A stretch of DNA of 49,569 nt from an uncultured Leifsonia sp. (GTDB lineage Bacteria > Actinomycetota > Actinomycetes > Actinomycetales > Microbacteriaceae), in the NCBI RefSeq assembly GCF_945957465.1, contig NZ_CAMFLC010000029.1, forward strand, positions 1-49,569, read 5' to 3'. Positions 18,274 to 27,074 of the stretch are shown here, one piece after another (positions within the stretch are counted from its first letter, which is position 1; each line of letters begins with the position of its first letter). The notes below the pieces were generated by a model, which saw nothing but the letters and a program-made list of their open reading frames with translations, did not search any database and was not told the DNA's origin. The position numbers and the translations under genes are program-made.

Positions 18274-20916
18274 TCAGGCGATCCGGTCGTCACCCTCGTA
18301 ACGAGTGCGTCCGAGCGGGAGCCGGGGCCTCAGGAGCCCCAGGTCGTAGGCGATGCGGACGGCCTCGTCGCGCGAGTTGGCTCCGAGCTTGCGATAGATG
18401 CTCCGCGTCTGGGTCTTCACCGTGTTGATGGAGACGACCAGGGACCTCGCGATGTACTCCAGGCTCGCCGTCGACTGCAGGCGGTCGAGCACGATGCGCT
18501 CGCGCTGCGTGAGTTGCGCGGCCATCGCGGCCTCCGAGAAGAGCGGCTTGACCTTGGCCAGCGCGGTCTCGGCAGGGTTGTCGTCGACGGCGTCCGACGA
18601 CACCGCGAGCGACGGCGTCGAATGGCCGGCGATCGTCAGCACGAACGGCGTGAGCAGGTTGTTGGCCTCGGCGACCTGACGGGCGTTCACCCGGATGGTC
18701 GCCGCCCGGGCGCTCTTGAGTCGCTGCAACGCCTCGGCCTGCACGAGCAGCATCTCGACCCGGGTGCGTGGGCCCGCGCCGTCCCCGAGCACCGCCTCGG
18801 CCAGCAGCTGGGCGCTGCGGTACTCGCGGAACATCAGCAGAAGGCGAGCGGACACGGGCCGCAGGGCGTTCGTGCCGTCCGGGAACGACTTGATCAGCTT
18901 CTGCGCGGCGACCAGGTTGCCCTGCGACATCAGGAGGTCGGCCTCGAGAGCGACGAATCGTGCCCGTTCGCTGTTGCTCGGCGTGTGCGGGGACTTGCTG
19001 AGCAGCTCCGCGTCGATGACCTGCTGTGCCTGCTCCAGCTCGCCGGCCGCGAGTGCGCGCAGCGCCGACGCGTAGGCCGAGTAGCTGTGCAGCTCGCCGA
19101 GATCGGCCTCGAGGCCGCTCCAGGGAGTGGTCGGGTCGCTCTCGTCGCCCGGCTGCGCCTCCGTGACGATCAACCGTGAGGCGACGGCCACGGGGATGAA
19201 GGCGCTGGACCGCAGGGTGTGGTCCCCTCCGGCATACGCCTCCAGCCGAGCCGCCACCGCCTGCGCGCGGTCGATCTCTCCGTGCAGGGCATAGGCGAGG
19301 GCGGCAGCGCCCGAGGAGTAGGCGTGGAGGTTCGGATCGGCGCCGGCCCCGGCGGCGGCTCGCTCGAACGCCGTCGCCGCCTCCTGGTCGCGGCCGAGCC
19401 GCAGCTGGGTGAGGCCGATCTCGAGCCAGGCGAGGGGCGGCTGGGCCACGGAGACGTCGGGGGACGACAACGACGACAGGAATTCGTCGGCCTGGGAGAG
19501 CCGTCCCACCTTGCGAAGCGCGATCATGCTCGTGAGGTCCGTCCAGTACTGCCGCACCGGCTCCAGCCGGCGACCGCGCAGTGCCTGCGGCTCGGCCGCC
19601 GCGTGGTAGTAGTCGAGGGCTCCCAGCGGGTCGCCTCCGACGTTCTCGCGGAGCAGCCCGGTCACCGTCAGCAGGATGACCGAGGACCGCAGCGCCCCGA
19701 GATCGAGGGAGCCGAGCTCCTCCAGGTAGTCGTCGGCCTCCTCGGTGAACGCGGACGTCCAGTTGCGAGCCAGGATCGTCTCGGCCGCCACGATGTCGCT
19801 GCCCCGCAGCGCCTGCCGCAATGCGGTGATCGGGTCGCCGTTCGCCTCGAGGACGTCGAGAAGCTCGCCCGCGAGCCGATCGCCCTCACCGGGCGACTCG
19901 ACCTCGAGCTGGGAGCGGAGGAGCGCGCGCACCGGGTCGAGGAGCTCGTAGACCAGACGCCCCTGGCCCCGCGCGTACGTCCACATGCCGAGACCGGCGG
20001 ACTCCGCGACGAGGAGCGCGCCGTCGTCGGCTCCATCCGGCTCGATGCGCGCGACGATGTGCGGCGCGAGGTACGGCGCGACGGCCGCGCGCTGCAGCGC
20101 GGTCCTCTCGTCCGCTCCGATCGTCGCGTGCGACAGCAACTCGGAGACCACTGTCTCGGAGATGTCCTCCAGCGCCCGTGCCACGACCGCCTCGGGCATG
20201 ACCGCACGCGGATCGTCGAAGACGCGGATCATCGCGCGCGCCGCGAGCGGCCAGCCGCGGCTGCGCTTCCACACGTGGTCGAGCACGCGCGGCTCGACGT
20301 CGGCCCCGAGAAGCCGAACGACTTCGTCGAGCTCGTGCCGTGCGAAGGCGAGATCGTCGTTCTGCACGATGACGAGGTCGAGCACCGCGGCGAGAGCAGG
20401 GGCTTCGAAGGTGGTCAGGGCACGCGTCAGGACCATGAGATGCAGGTTCGGGGTACGACGGAGCAGCTGGACCAGCTCGCCCGAGAGCAGCCCGTCCCAC
20501 TCGCGCGTGTAGCCGTCGAGGACGAGAACGACGGTGCCGACGCTCCGGCCGACGCCCTCCTGCGCCGCGGCGAGCGGGTCCGCATCCCAGAACGCGGATT
20601 CCTCGCGGGGGTCGAACGCCCGACGGACGGCCTCCCAGAAACCGGGGAGGCCCGTGCTGACGAGGTCGAGGTCGATCCACGTGGCGGCCGCCCGCCTCGC
20701 GCCGCCCTCGCGGTCGAGCCATTTGCGGACCAGCGACGTCTTCCCATAGCCCGCGGGGGCCCGGACGATGGTCGCCTGCTCGCGCAGGGCTCGGTCGAGT
20801 CGCTCGAAGAGCTCGGGCCGCTCGATGGTGTAGCGCGACAGGCGCGGAAGCCGCGACGGCTCCGCTCCGTTCTCCGGCTGGCCGGTGCGCGTCTCGTGCA
20901 GGTGCGTGGTGGTCAT
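18274..20916 (-). CDS. Large MalT-like LuxR-family ATPase regulator
   Basis: 880 residues. An N-terminal STAND-type NTPase has the P-loop APAGYGKTS with Lys59 and a Walker B-like VVLVLDGY. A long helical TPR-like middle follows. The C-terminus carries a LuxR helix-turn-helix (TQRERIVLDRL, then SLEYIARSLVVSINTVKTQT and YRKLGANSRDEAV). This is the architecture of MalT and related LAL regulators, which are switched on by ligand and ATP binding. The ATG at 20916 is chosen for its GAAGGAG site; a GTG at 21048 would add 44 charged residues. The gene lies directly downstream of the SipW operon on the same strand and is its best candidate regulator, although this is inferred from position. Confidence 0.9.
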   Translation of the reverse strand: MTTTHLHETRTGQPENGAEPSRLPRLSRYTIERPELFERLDRALREQATIVRAPAGYGKTSLVRKWLDREGGARRAAATWIDLDLVSTGLPGFWEAVRRAFDPREESAFWDADPLAAAQEGVGRSVGTVVLVLDGYTREWDGLLSGELVQLLRRTPNLHLMVLTRALTTFEAPALAAVLDLVIVQNDDLAFARHELDEVVRLLGADVEPRVLDHVWKRSRGWPLAARAMIRVFDDPRAVMPEAVVARALEDISETVVSELLSHATIGADERTALQRAAVAPYLAPHIVARIEPDGADDGALLVAESAGLGMWTYARGQGRLVYELLDPVRALLRSQLEVESPGEGDRLAGELLDVLEANGDPITALRQALRGSDIVAAETILARNWTSAFTEEADDYLEELGSLDLGALRSSVILLTVTGLLRENVGGDPLGALDYYHAAAEPQALRGRRLEPVRQYWTDLTSMIALRKVGRLSQADEFLSSLSSPDVSVAQPPLAWLEIGLTQLRLGRDQEAATAFERAAAGAGADPNLHAYSSGAAALAYALHGEIDRAQAVAARLEAYAGGDHTLRSSAFIPVAVASRLIVTEAQPGDESDPTTPWSGLEADLGELHSYSAYASALRALAAGELEQAQQVIDAELLSKSPHTPSNSERARFVALEADLLMSQGNLVAAQKLIKSFPDGTNALRPVSARLLLMFREYRSAQLLAEAVLGDGAGPRTRVEMLLVQAEALQRLKSARAATIRVNARQVAEANNLLTPFVLTIAGHSTPSLAVSSDAVDDNPAETALAKVKPLFSEAAMAAQLTQRERIVLDRLQSTASLEYIARSLVVSINTVKTQTRSIYRKLGANSRDEAVRIAYDLGLLRPRLPLGRTRYEGDDRIA

Positions 20917-21311
20917 GCTGGACTCCTTCGGCTGGGTGTCACTGCGTACGATCCGGCTACCGCGCGGAACGTAACGCGCAGCTGTCTCGCGGCGACCCTT
21001 CTCTGACTCATCCCGTGTCTCCCCCTCATGCTCGGTTCCGGTCTCCACCCGTCCCCCGATCGGTCGGGCGCGCCGCCGGAGCGCATGTGCGATGATCCCA
21101 GGCCGATCGCGAGGGATACCGCTCAGCGGAAGACCATCTCGGTGGTCTTCGCGGCCCGCGTTCGGGGGTCTTCATCCGCTGAATCACCCAACGTATGTGT
21201 GTAATATGGTAGAGATCATACGTGGCGTTCATTATTGTCACCTGTGCGCTCACCCGCTGGCCCGCTGGGCGGAAAGGGGGCGCCGACGACGAGTCGCGCG
21301 CGCGCGACCGG
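20917..21311. other. Intergenic region upstream of the LuxR-type gene
   Basis: About 395 nt without a supported gene. The part nearest the LuxR gene is ordinary GC-rich sequence. Between about 21180 and 21240 it becomes AT-rich and carries the inverted repeat listed at 21191-21223, which probably marks the promoter. A small minus-strand open frame (21026-21334) crosses the region but has biased composition and no recognisable domain. Confidence 0.6.
21191..21223. promoter_or_regulatory. Inverted repeat ACGTATG-N19-CATACGT
   Basis: ACGTATG (21191-21197) and CATACGT (21217-21223) are exact reverse complements, enclosing an AT-rich stretch with GTAATATGG. On the minus strand the enclosed sequence offers TACCAT as a -10. 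The layout suggests a regulator pair of half-sites around the promoter of the LuxR-type gene. Confidence 0.5.
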
Positions 21312-21935
21312 CTAGAGCGGAATGTACGTCTCACGGTGGGCGACGGGCGCAGAGTTGCCGCGCCGTGCGTTCCGCACCCACGAGACGATCGAGAGCAGGG
21401 AGTACAGGATCAGGAGCGCTCCGATCCCGATCAGCCAGGGCTGCAGCGAGGTGCTGTTCTTCAGGATCGCGAGCCATCCGACGCCCGGAACGGCATACCA
21501 GACCCGCCCGCGCACCTGCTCCGCCCGCACCGGTGCCGCATCGGCGACCGCATTGGCGTCGCCCCGGGTGACGTATCGCGTGGTCCCGTCCGAACTCGTT
21601 TCGACGCGGACGATGCGGTGGGTGACGACATCGGGCTCGCCGGATCGGAGCTGGTACGTCACCACGTCACCGACGTGGAGGCCGCCCGCGCCGGCGGGAC
21701 GCACGACCAGGAGGGTGCCGGGCGGCAGGCCGGGCTCCATGGACCGGGTCAGCACCGTGTAGGTGTTCGACCCCGTCGCGATGGGGACGACGACGGTCAC
21801 CACGAGCAGCCCGCAGACCAGGATGAGCAGTGCGGCGGTGACGACCGTCCCGACCGCGCGGGCGATCCGCGCCACGCGGCCCGGCGGGCGCGTCCCGGTC
21901 GATCGACGTCGGTGCGCGATGCTCACCGTGGTCAT
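21312..21935 (-). CDS. sipW: Signal peptidase I, SipW (ER-like) type
   Basis: 207 residues. A membrane segment at about 31-52 (VVTAALLILVCGLLVVTVVV) precedes the catalytic Ser65 in LTRSMEPGLPPGTLL. The base is His106 (VVTHRIVRVE), not Lys, and Asp126 lies in YVTRGDANAV, which is the Ser-His-Asp pattern of SipW and eukaryotic ER peptidases. A second membrane helix lies near the C-terminus (LIGIGALLILYSLLSIVSWV). Such peptidases process a dedicated set of exported proteins with ALWN-type signals; two of these are encoded just upstream. The ATG at 21935 follows a GAGGGATGAG site; a GTG directly before it is possible. Last gene of the operon. Confidence 0.92.
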   Translation of the reverse strand: MTTVSIAHRRRSTGTRPPGRVARIARAVGTVVTAALLILVCGLLVVTVVVPIATGSNTYTVLTRSMEPGLPPGTLLVVRPAGAGGLHVGDVVTYQLRSGEPDVVTHRIVRVETSSDGTTRYVTRGDANAVADAAPVRAEQVRGRVWYAVPGVGWLAILKNSTSLQPWLIGIGALLILYSLLSIVSWVRNARRGNSAPVAHRETYIPL

Positions 21936-21938
21936 CAC

Positions 21939-22764
21939 TCATCCCTCGTCTCGTGCGCGGCGGCGGGTGCGCCGCCGAGCTCCGTGAGCGCGCGCCACGA
22001 GCGCGGCCCCGGCGACACCGAGCGCTGCCGCGATCCCGACGGCGGCCATGACGTCGGATCCCGTTGCGGCCAGCGGTGGCGCTCCAGGACGCCCGCCGGC
22101 CGACGGCGGAGCCGCGCCGGCGTCGCCGTCACCGGACCCCCCTCTGTCGCATCCGGCGCCGAGCGGATCGGCGTCCAGAACCACCAGGATCGAGAAGCCG
22201 ATCGGCGCCGCCTGGCCGGTGGTCCCGTTCAGATCGCCCACGGACAGCGCCGCCGTCGACGTCGACGGCGGCGCCCGCGGCCACCGGCTGCGGGTCGAGC
22301 AGGGTCGTGCACGCGCCGGAGGCATCGAGCGGCACCGTCGGTCCGGATCCCCGCGGCGTCGAGACCGTGAGCGAAAGAGAGCGACGCAGAGCCTCGTCGG
22401 GGACGTCGACGGACGTCAGCGCCACACGGAGATACGCGATGCCCCCCGAAGCGTTCTGGACCGCGAAGCGATCGTGAGCGCTCGTCCGCGGCACGAGGAT
22501 CGAGCCGTCGAAGAGCGGATGCGAGGTCCGCACGACGCTGTCCGACTGCGCTGTCAGGACGTATACCTCCGCTGCCGGGGACGGCGAGGCGGGAGCCACG
22601 GCGAGGGGGGAGAAACCGGCGGTTCCGGCGAGGGCGAGCACGACCGCGGCGGTGAGGGCGGCCATCAGCTGCCGCCCGGGTGTCCGGGCGCCACCGCGGA
22701 GGGGGCGGCCTCGCCGTGCGCTCGCATGCGCCGTCTCATGGTCATGGTCGGTACTGATTCGCAT
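21939..22764 (-). pseudogene. LAxTG-anchored surface protein, frameshifted at a perfect palindrome
   Basis: Two overlapping frames together make one protein of about 275 residues. The first (from 22764) gives a signal peptide (MAALTAAVVLALAG, then FSPLAVA) and an exported domain ending near LLDPQPVAAGAAVDVD. The second picks up at LSVGDLNGTTGQAAPIGF and ends with a sorting signal: LAATG (22059-22073), a hydrophobic helix and an Arg-rich tail. LAxTG is the motif used by class E sortases of actinobacteria. The switch needs one extra base to be skipped, within the 28-nt perfect palindrome at 22247-22274. It may be a true mutation, a programmed shift or a sequence error. The start overlaps the preceding gene; the exact start is uncertain. 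It lies immediately before sipW. Confidence 0.75.
22247..22274. repeat. 28-nt perfect palindrome at the frameshift
   Basis: The sequence equals its own reverse complement over 28 nt: a GCGCCGCCGTC half, a GACGTC centre and the mirrored half. The two reading frames of the LAxTG protein switch here. Such a GC hairpin could cause polymerase slippage or base-calling errors. Confidence 0.9.
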
Positions 22765-23299
22765 CGAGGAGGAGCGTGAAATCGGCGATGGTGGTACCGG
22801 CCGCCGCAGCGGGGACGTCGGGATTCAGGTCGACCGTCAGGCAGAACGACGCGAAGGTGCTCGCGGTCAGGGGACCCCCGACGTTCTGCGGAGTCGAGCC
22901 GAGCGGGACCGCGGCGCCGGCCGGCGCCGCGCAGGCCCCGGGCGCCAGGGCCCACGACACGTACGGATTCGCCGCCGACGCGGCATCCACGAAGGCGGCC
23001 ACGGCGAAGGGCGTCGTGCCGACGTTGCCCACCGTGAGCGTCGCCGAACGCGTCTCGCCCGGCAGCATTCCGTCGAACGCGGCCGGGTCGAATGCGGCGG
23101 AGGTCGCGGTCGGCGAGCCTGTATCGCCGACCGCGACCGTTGCGGTCAGGGTCCCGGAACGGATCTGCGTCCCTGAGATCGGTGCGTCTCCGTTCCAGAG
23201 CGCGTAGCTTCCCCCGACGCTGAGCCCTGCAACGAGCGCGAGCGACGCGATCAGGACGGCGAGGGGTAACGCAGACCGCGCCGCCTTGTGTGCCCTCAT
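22742..23299 (-). CDS. SipW-dependent (TasA/CalY-like) exported protein
   Basis: 185 residues. The signal region (LPLAVLIASLALVAGLSVGG) ends with SYALWNGDAP, the ALWN-type cleavage zone of SipW-dependent proteins. The mature part is small, beta-rich and low in charge, with one likely disulphide pair (PGACAAP and FCLTVDL) and alternating Thr, Ala and Val strands, similar to TasA or CalY fibre subunits. The ATG at 23299 follows GGAAGGGG; a GTG two codons upstream is the alternative. It is the second gene of the SipW operon, 40 nt after the first, and its 3' end overlaps the presumed start of the LAxTG protein. Confidence 0.85.
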   Translation of the reverse strand: MRAHKAARSALPLAVLIASLALVAGLSVGGSYALWNGDAPISGTQIRSGTLTATVAVGDTGSPTATSAAFDPAAFDGMLPGETRSATLTVGNVGTTPFAVAAFVDAASAANPYVSWALAPGACAAPAGAAVPLGSTPQNVGGPLTASTFASFCLTVDLNPDVPAAAAGTTIADFTLLLDANQYRP

Positions 23300-23339
23300 C
23301 GTCACCCCTTCCGTCGAGCGTCACTCGATCGCGCTGCCG

Positions 23340-23873
23340 TCAGGGGGTCTGCTGCAGCAGGAACTGGAGTCCGCTGAGCTGAACGGACTGCCCTTGGGCC
23401 ACGGTCCCGGTGACGGAATCCGGCGGGAATGTGACGGTCACGGTCACGGGCGCGGTGATCGGGGCCGTGGTCGTGGGAGCGGCGGAGACGACGTCGAAGG
23501 TGTTGGGCACACCGGCGACGGGGGTGAGGGTGCCGCCTGACGTCGTGCCGACGGTCATCGTGATCTGCAGTGCCGCGAGCAGCTCCGGGTCGCCGGTGAT
23601 CGACGACGGGTCGATCGAGAGCTGGGAGTGCAGGTTGTCGCCCTGCGCGACGATCGACACATCGGCGGTGTAGGTGGCCGTGTCGCCGGGCGACCAGGCA
23701 GTGATGGAGTTGTCCCATGCGCCGCCCGTCGCGTCCACGGTCAGCACACCGGAGTCGACCGCGCCCGCGTCGAGAGTGGCTGCGTCGTTCCACAGGGCCA
23801 GCGTGCCGGCCGATCCGATCAGCAGCGCCAACCCGGCGCCACCGGCGATCAACCCTTTGGTGAGTTTGTTCAT
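23340..23873 (-). CDS. Alternate-signal exported protein (RER_14450-like)
   Basis: 177 residues. The N-terminus MNKLTKGLIAGGAGLALLIG leads to SAGTLALWNDAATL, the SipW-type signal. The mature protein has the TasA-like pattern: SGVLTVDATGGAWDNSI, then Thr- and Val-rich strands (TAPITAPVTVTVTFP). I recognise it as resembling the TIGRFAM group called alternate signal-mediated exported protein, RER_14450 family. The ATG at 23873 is chosen because GGAGAG lies just upstream and the signal starts there; the frame extends 49 codons further without a signal. It is the first gene of the SipW operon and probably the major exported subunit. Confidence 0.87.
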   Translation of the reverse strand: MNKLTKGLIAGGAGLALLIGSAGTLALWNDAATLDAGAVDSGVLTVDATGGAWDNSITAWSPGDTATYTADVSIVAQGDNLHSQLSIDPSSITGDPELLAALQITMTVGTTSGGTLTPVAGVPNTFDVVSAAPTTTAPITAPVTVTVTFPPDSVTGTVAQGQSVQLSGLQFLLQQTP

Positions 23874-24340
23874 CGGTCTCTCCAACCGTCTCTGATGAGT
23901 TCCTCGGCCGTTCGAAGAGTCGGGTCGTGGAGCACCTCGATCCGCCTCGGTCCCCGAACGTCCGGCCCACGGTAGCGACGGATCGGGTGAGTGCCGAGGC
24001 GAGGCGGAGGTGAAATACATGCAACGCGTGCATTTCGGGAGGGGGGGTGATCTTCGGCCCGCCGGTGGGTGAATTGCCCTTCAGGACGTTGCGGCGAACC
24101 GCCACTAGCGCACAGAATTTCACACATCGCGACGAGATTCGGGAATCGCCGCGGTCAGCCCGCTGCCACCATCATCCCCTCCGGCGGCGAGTGGTGCGGG
24201 TGCCTCCCCTGACATCGAGCGGCACCCGCACCGGCACCGTTCGACGAGGTCCTCCGCGGATCCGCTTCGGCCCGAACAGCCTGACACTCGAGCAGCCGAC
24301 GAACCACGAGCCGTCCAAGACAGACAGAGGAGAACGATTC
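23874..24340. other. Divergent promoter region between SipW operon and ugd
   Basis: About 467 nt with no supported gene, serving both divergent transcripts. It contains ATGCA-ACGCG-TGCAT at 24019-24033, a short inverted repeat within GAAATACATGCAACG that could be an operator, followed by a run of seven or more G. The 150 nt before ugd are GC-rich with repeated GGCACC blocks. Open frames crossing here show no family features. Confidence 0.55.
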
Positions 24341-25648
24341 GTGAGGATCTCGGTGATCGGCGTGGGTTATCTGGGTGCGGTGCATGCTGCGGCGATGGCG
24401 GATCTGGGTCACACGGTGGTGGGTGTGGACGTCGACGAGGCCAAGATCGCGGCGTTGTCGGAGGGGCGTGCGCCGTTCTTCGAGCCGGGTCTGCCGGGGG
24501 TGTTGGCGTCGGCGTTGGGTAGTGGCCGGTTGTCGTTCACGACGGATTTCGCGGCAGTGGCGGGTGCGCAGGTGCATTTCGTGGCGGTGGGGACGCCGCA
24601 GTCGGCGGGGTCGGATGCGGCGGATCTGCGGTTCGTGGACGCGGCGTTCGCGTCGCTGTTGGAGCATGTGGCCCCGGGTGAGGTGATCGTGGGCAAGAGC
24701 ACGGTGCCGGTCGGCACCGCGGGACGGCTCGCCGAGCTCGTGGAGGAGCGAGTCCCGGGCGCGACCCTGGCCTGGAATCCGGAGTTCTTGCGGGAAGGCT
24801 TCGCGGTGCAGGACACGGTCAGCCCCGACCGGCTCGTGTACGGCGTCCCGGCAGGTCCGCGTGGGGAACGCGCCGTGCGGGTGCTGGATGAGGTGTATGC
24901 GTCGGCGGTCGCGGCCGGGACACCGGTGGTGGTGACCGATTACGCGACGGCGGAGCTGGTGAAGGTCGCGGCCAATGCGTTCCTGGCGACCAAGATCTCG
25001 TTCATCAATGCGATGGCCGAGATCGCGGAGGTGACGGGCGCCGACGTGACACAGCTGGCAGACGCCATCGGCCATGATGCCCGCATCGGCCGCCGGTTCC
25101 TGAACGCCGGCGTCGGTTTCGGAGGCGGCTGCCTGCCGAAAGACATCCGCGCTTTCAGCGCGCGGGCACGAGAACTGGGACACGGCGAGTCGGTGCGGTT
25201 CCTGGATGAGGTGGACAAGATCAACCTGCGCCGTCGCGAACGCGTCGTGGAGCTGGTGCGTGAGGAGGCCGGTGGTCTCGAGGGCGTCCGGGTCGCGGTG
25301 CTGGGCCTGGCCTTCAAGCCGCATTCGGACGACATCCGCGATTCGCCGGCGCTCGACATCGCGGTTCGCCTCGCCGAGGGCGGGGCGGTCGTGACGGCCA
25401 CCGATCCGGAGGCCGTCCCGAACGCCCGGCGGCGCGCGCCCCAGCTCGTGTACGCCGATTCCGCCATGGAGGCGGCGCGAGACGCCGACATCGTGGTTCT
25501 GATCACGGAGTGGCCCGAGTTCAGGAGCCTCGATCCGCGTGAACTCGGTGACCGCGTGAAAGTGAGGACCGTCATCGACGGCCGCAACACCCTCGACCCC
25601 CACACCTGGCGCACCGCCGGCTGGACCTACCACGGCCTCGGCCGCTGA
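24341..25648 (+). CDS. ugd: UDP-glucose 6-dehydrogenase
   Basis: 435 residues; oxidises UDP-glucose to UDP-glucuronate with two NAD, for surface polysaccharides. The NAD-binding motif GVGYLG is at residues 7-12, Lys218 in NAFLATKISF, and the catalytic Cys264 in FGGGCLPKDIR. The C-terminal UDP-binding domain is complete (VLGLAFKPHSDDIRDSPA). The GTG at 24341 follows AGAGGAGAA. The first 360 nt use GTG, GCG, TTG and GGT codons heavily, unlike the GTC, GCC and CTC preferred by neighbours and by the rest of the gene, which suggests a recombined 5' part. No glycosyltransferases lie nearby. Confidence 0.94.
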   Translation: MRISVIGVGYLGAVHAAAMADLGHTVVGVDVDEAKIAALSEGRAPFFEPGLPGVLASALGSGRLSFTTDFAAVAGAQVHFVAVGTPQSAGSDAADLRFVDAAFASLLEHVAPGEVIVGKSTVPVGTAGRLAELVEERVPGATLAWNPEFLREGFAVQDTVSPDRLVYGVPAGPRGERAVRVLDEVYASAVAAGTPVVVTDYATAELVKVAANAFLATKISFINAMAEIAEVTGADVTQLADAIGHDARIGRRFLNAGVGFGGGCLPKDIRAFSARARELGHGESVRFLDEVDKINLRRRERVVELVREEAGGLEGVRVAVLGLAFKPHSDDIRDSPALDIAVRLAEGGAVVTATDPEAVPNARRRAPQLVYADSAMEAARDADIVVLITEWPEFRSLDPRELGDRVKVRTVIDGRNTLDPHTWRTAGWTYHGLGR

Positions 25649-25658
25649 AACTCAGCGG
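25642..25658. terminator. Short bidirectional hairpin between ugd and the kinase gene
   Basis: CCGCTGA (25642-25648) and TCAGCGG (25652-25658) pair perfectly around AAC. The hairpin includes the stop codons of both convergent genes, which are only 3 nt apart. Confidence 0.5.
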
Positions 25659-26977
25659 TTGCCCTTGCCTTTGCCGTTGCCCTTGCCGTTCCCCGGCCCC
25701 TGGTTCGGAGCGCCTCCCGTCTGCGGCGCGGGCTGCGGCTGAACCTGCTGTGCGGGCGCCGGTGGGGGCTCGGGTGACTGCACCTGCTGCGCCGGTTGGG
25801 TGGTCTGCGCCGGTTGGGTGGTCTGCGCCGGCCGGACCGTCTGCGGAGGAGCCGTCACCGTGGGCGTGGGCCGAGGAGCCGGTTCCGTCTTCGGCTCGGA
25901 GGAGGCCGGGGCCAAGACGGTGCCGAAGCTCAGCGCGAGCGCGACGATCGCGGTCGCGCCCGAGGAGAGGAGCACCACATCCGTCGCGCGCCGACGGCGG
26001 GCGGTGCGCCGCTCGGAGCGGCGCGGCGGCGCTGAGGGCGGCGCCGACGGCGTCGCCATCGCTGGAGGCAGAGAGAGCGGCGTCATCGCCACGGTCGGAC
26101 CGTCCCATCCCGGTCCCGACGGCTGCGCGACGCCTTCCGGCGCCTCCCAGCCGGCGAGCTGCGGCGCCAGCTCGCGCGCCATGACCGCGACCTCGAGCGC
26201 GGTGGGGCGGATCCGAGGATCGCGGGACGTCATCGCCCCGATCAACCCGCGCCAATCGTCGGGAAGCGACGCCGGGATGCGGGGGTCGCGCGCCACGCGG
26301 GCGGTCACGGCCTCCACCGGGGTGCCCGGGTACTCCCGCACGCCGGTCAGCGACTCGAGCACGACCAGCCCCAAGGAGTAGATGTCGGCCGGCGGGCCCG
26401 GCTCGCTCCCGTACGCCTGTTCCGGGCTCAGGTAGCCGGCGGTGCCGATGATCGTTCCCGCCGTGGTCAGCCGTTCGCTGCCGACGAGGTGGGCGATGCC
26501 GAAGTCGGCCAGTTTCGCGTGCGGCAGCGCGCCCGGCACCTCCGAGTCGGCGAGGAGGATGTTCGCGGGCTTCAGGTCGCGGTGAACGATGCCGGCGGCG
26601 TGCACCACGACCAGCGCTTCGGCGATGCCCGCGGCGATCGCGGCGACCTCGGCTCCGGGCAGCGGACCGCGGTCCAGCCGGGTTCCGAGATCCTCCCCGT
26701 CGACGAGTTCCATCACCAGACAGCTCGGGCCCGCCTCGTCGTCCGCCGAGAGGTGGGCGTCGTGGAGGCTCACCAGGTTCGGATGCGACAACCGCGCCAG
26801 GGCGGTCGCCTCGCCGCGGCGACGTGCGTCGTCACCCGCCTCGCCCGGCGCGAACACCTTGATCGCGACGGAGCGTTCCAGCTCGCGATCGTAGGCGCGA
26901 TAGACGGTCGCCATGCCACCGCGACCGAGGCGGTCGCGAAGCTCATAGCGGTCCAGCAGGACGGTGTCGGGTAGCAC
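25652..26977 (-). CDS. Serine/threonine protein kinase (PknB-like, no PASTA)
   Basis: 441 residues. An N-terminal Hanks-type kinase domain is complete: GRGGMATVY glycine loop, Lys40 in VAIKVF, HRDLKPANILL with the catalytic Asp134, DFG at 158-160, and GTAGYLSPEQ as activation segment end. A single membrane helix follows near residues 337-360. The outer part is a short low-complexity tail rich in Pro, Gln and Thr (repeats of TQPAQ) ending in Gly-Asn-Lys repeats (GNGKGNGKGKG); it has no PASTA sensor domain. Probably a membrane signalling kinase. The start is a GTG at 26977 with a poor ribosome site, so the start is not certain. Confidence 0.92.
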   Translation of the reverse strand: MLPDTVLLDRYELRDRLGRGGMATVYRAYDRELERSVAIKVFAPGEAGDDARRRGEATALARLSHPNLVSLHDAHLSADDEAGPSCLVMELVDGEDLGTRLDRGPLPGAEVAAIAAGIAEALVVVHAAGIVHRDLKPANILLADSEVPGALPHAKLADFGIAHLVGSERLTTAGTIIGTAGYLSPEQAYGSEPGPPADIYSLGLVVLESLTGVREYPGTPVEAVTARVARDPRIPASLPDDWRGLIGAMTSRDPRIRPTALEVAVMARELAPQLAGWEAPEGVAQPSGPGWDGPTVAMTPLSLPPAMATPSAPPSAPPRRSERRTARRRRATDVVLLSSGATAIVALALSFGTVLAPASSEPKTEPAPRPTPTVTAPPQTVRPAQTTQPAQTTQPAQQVQSPEPPPAPAQQVQPQPAPQTGGAPNQGPGNGKGNGKGKGNR

Positions 26978-27074
26978 CTCGCGAGCATACGCGCGTCGGG
27001 CGATGCCGTGAATCCGCCGAAAGTCATCGAACTGCCCGTTGAAATCGGCGGCGACACGGAGATGACTGAGAGGA

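Noticed and set aside
21026-21334. 102-codon minus-strand open frame upstream of the LuxR-type gene
   Set aside because: Biased composition, no ribosome site and no recognisable domain; it overlaps the likely promoter inverted repeat.
24155-25633. 492-codon minus-strand frame over ugd
   Set aside because: Antisense to a complete UDP-glucose dehydrogenase with all catalytic residues; no domain recognised.
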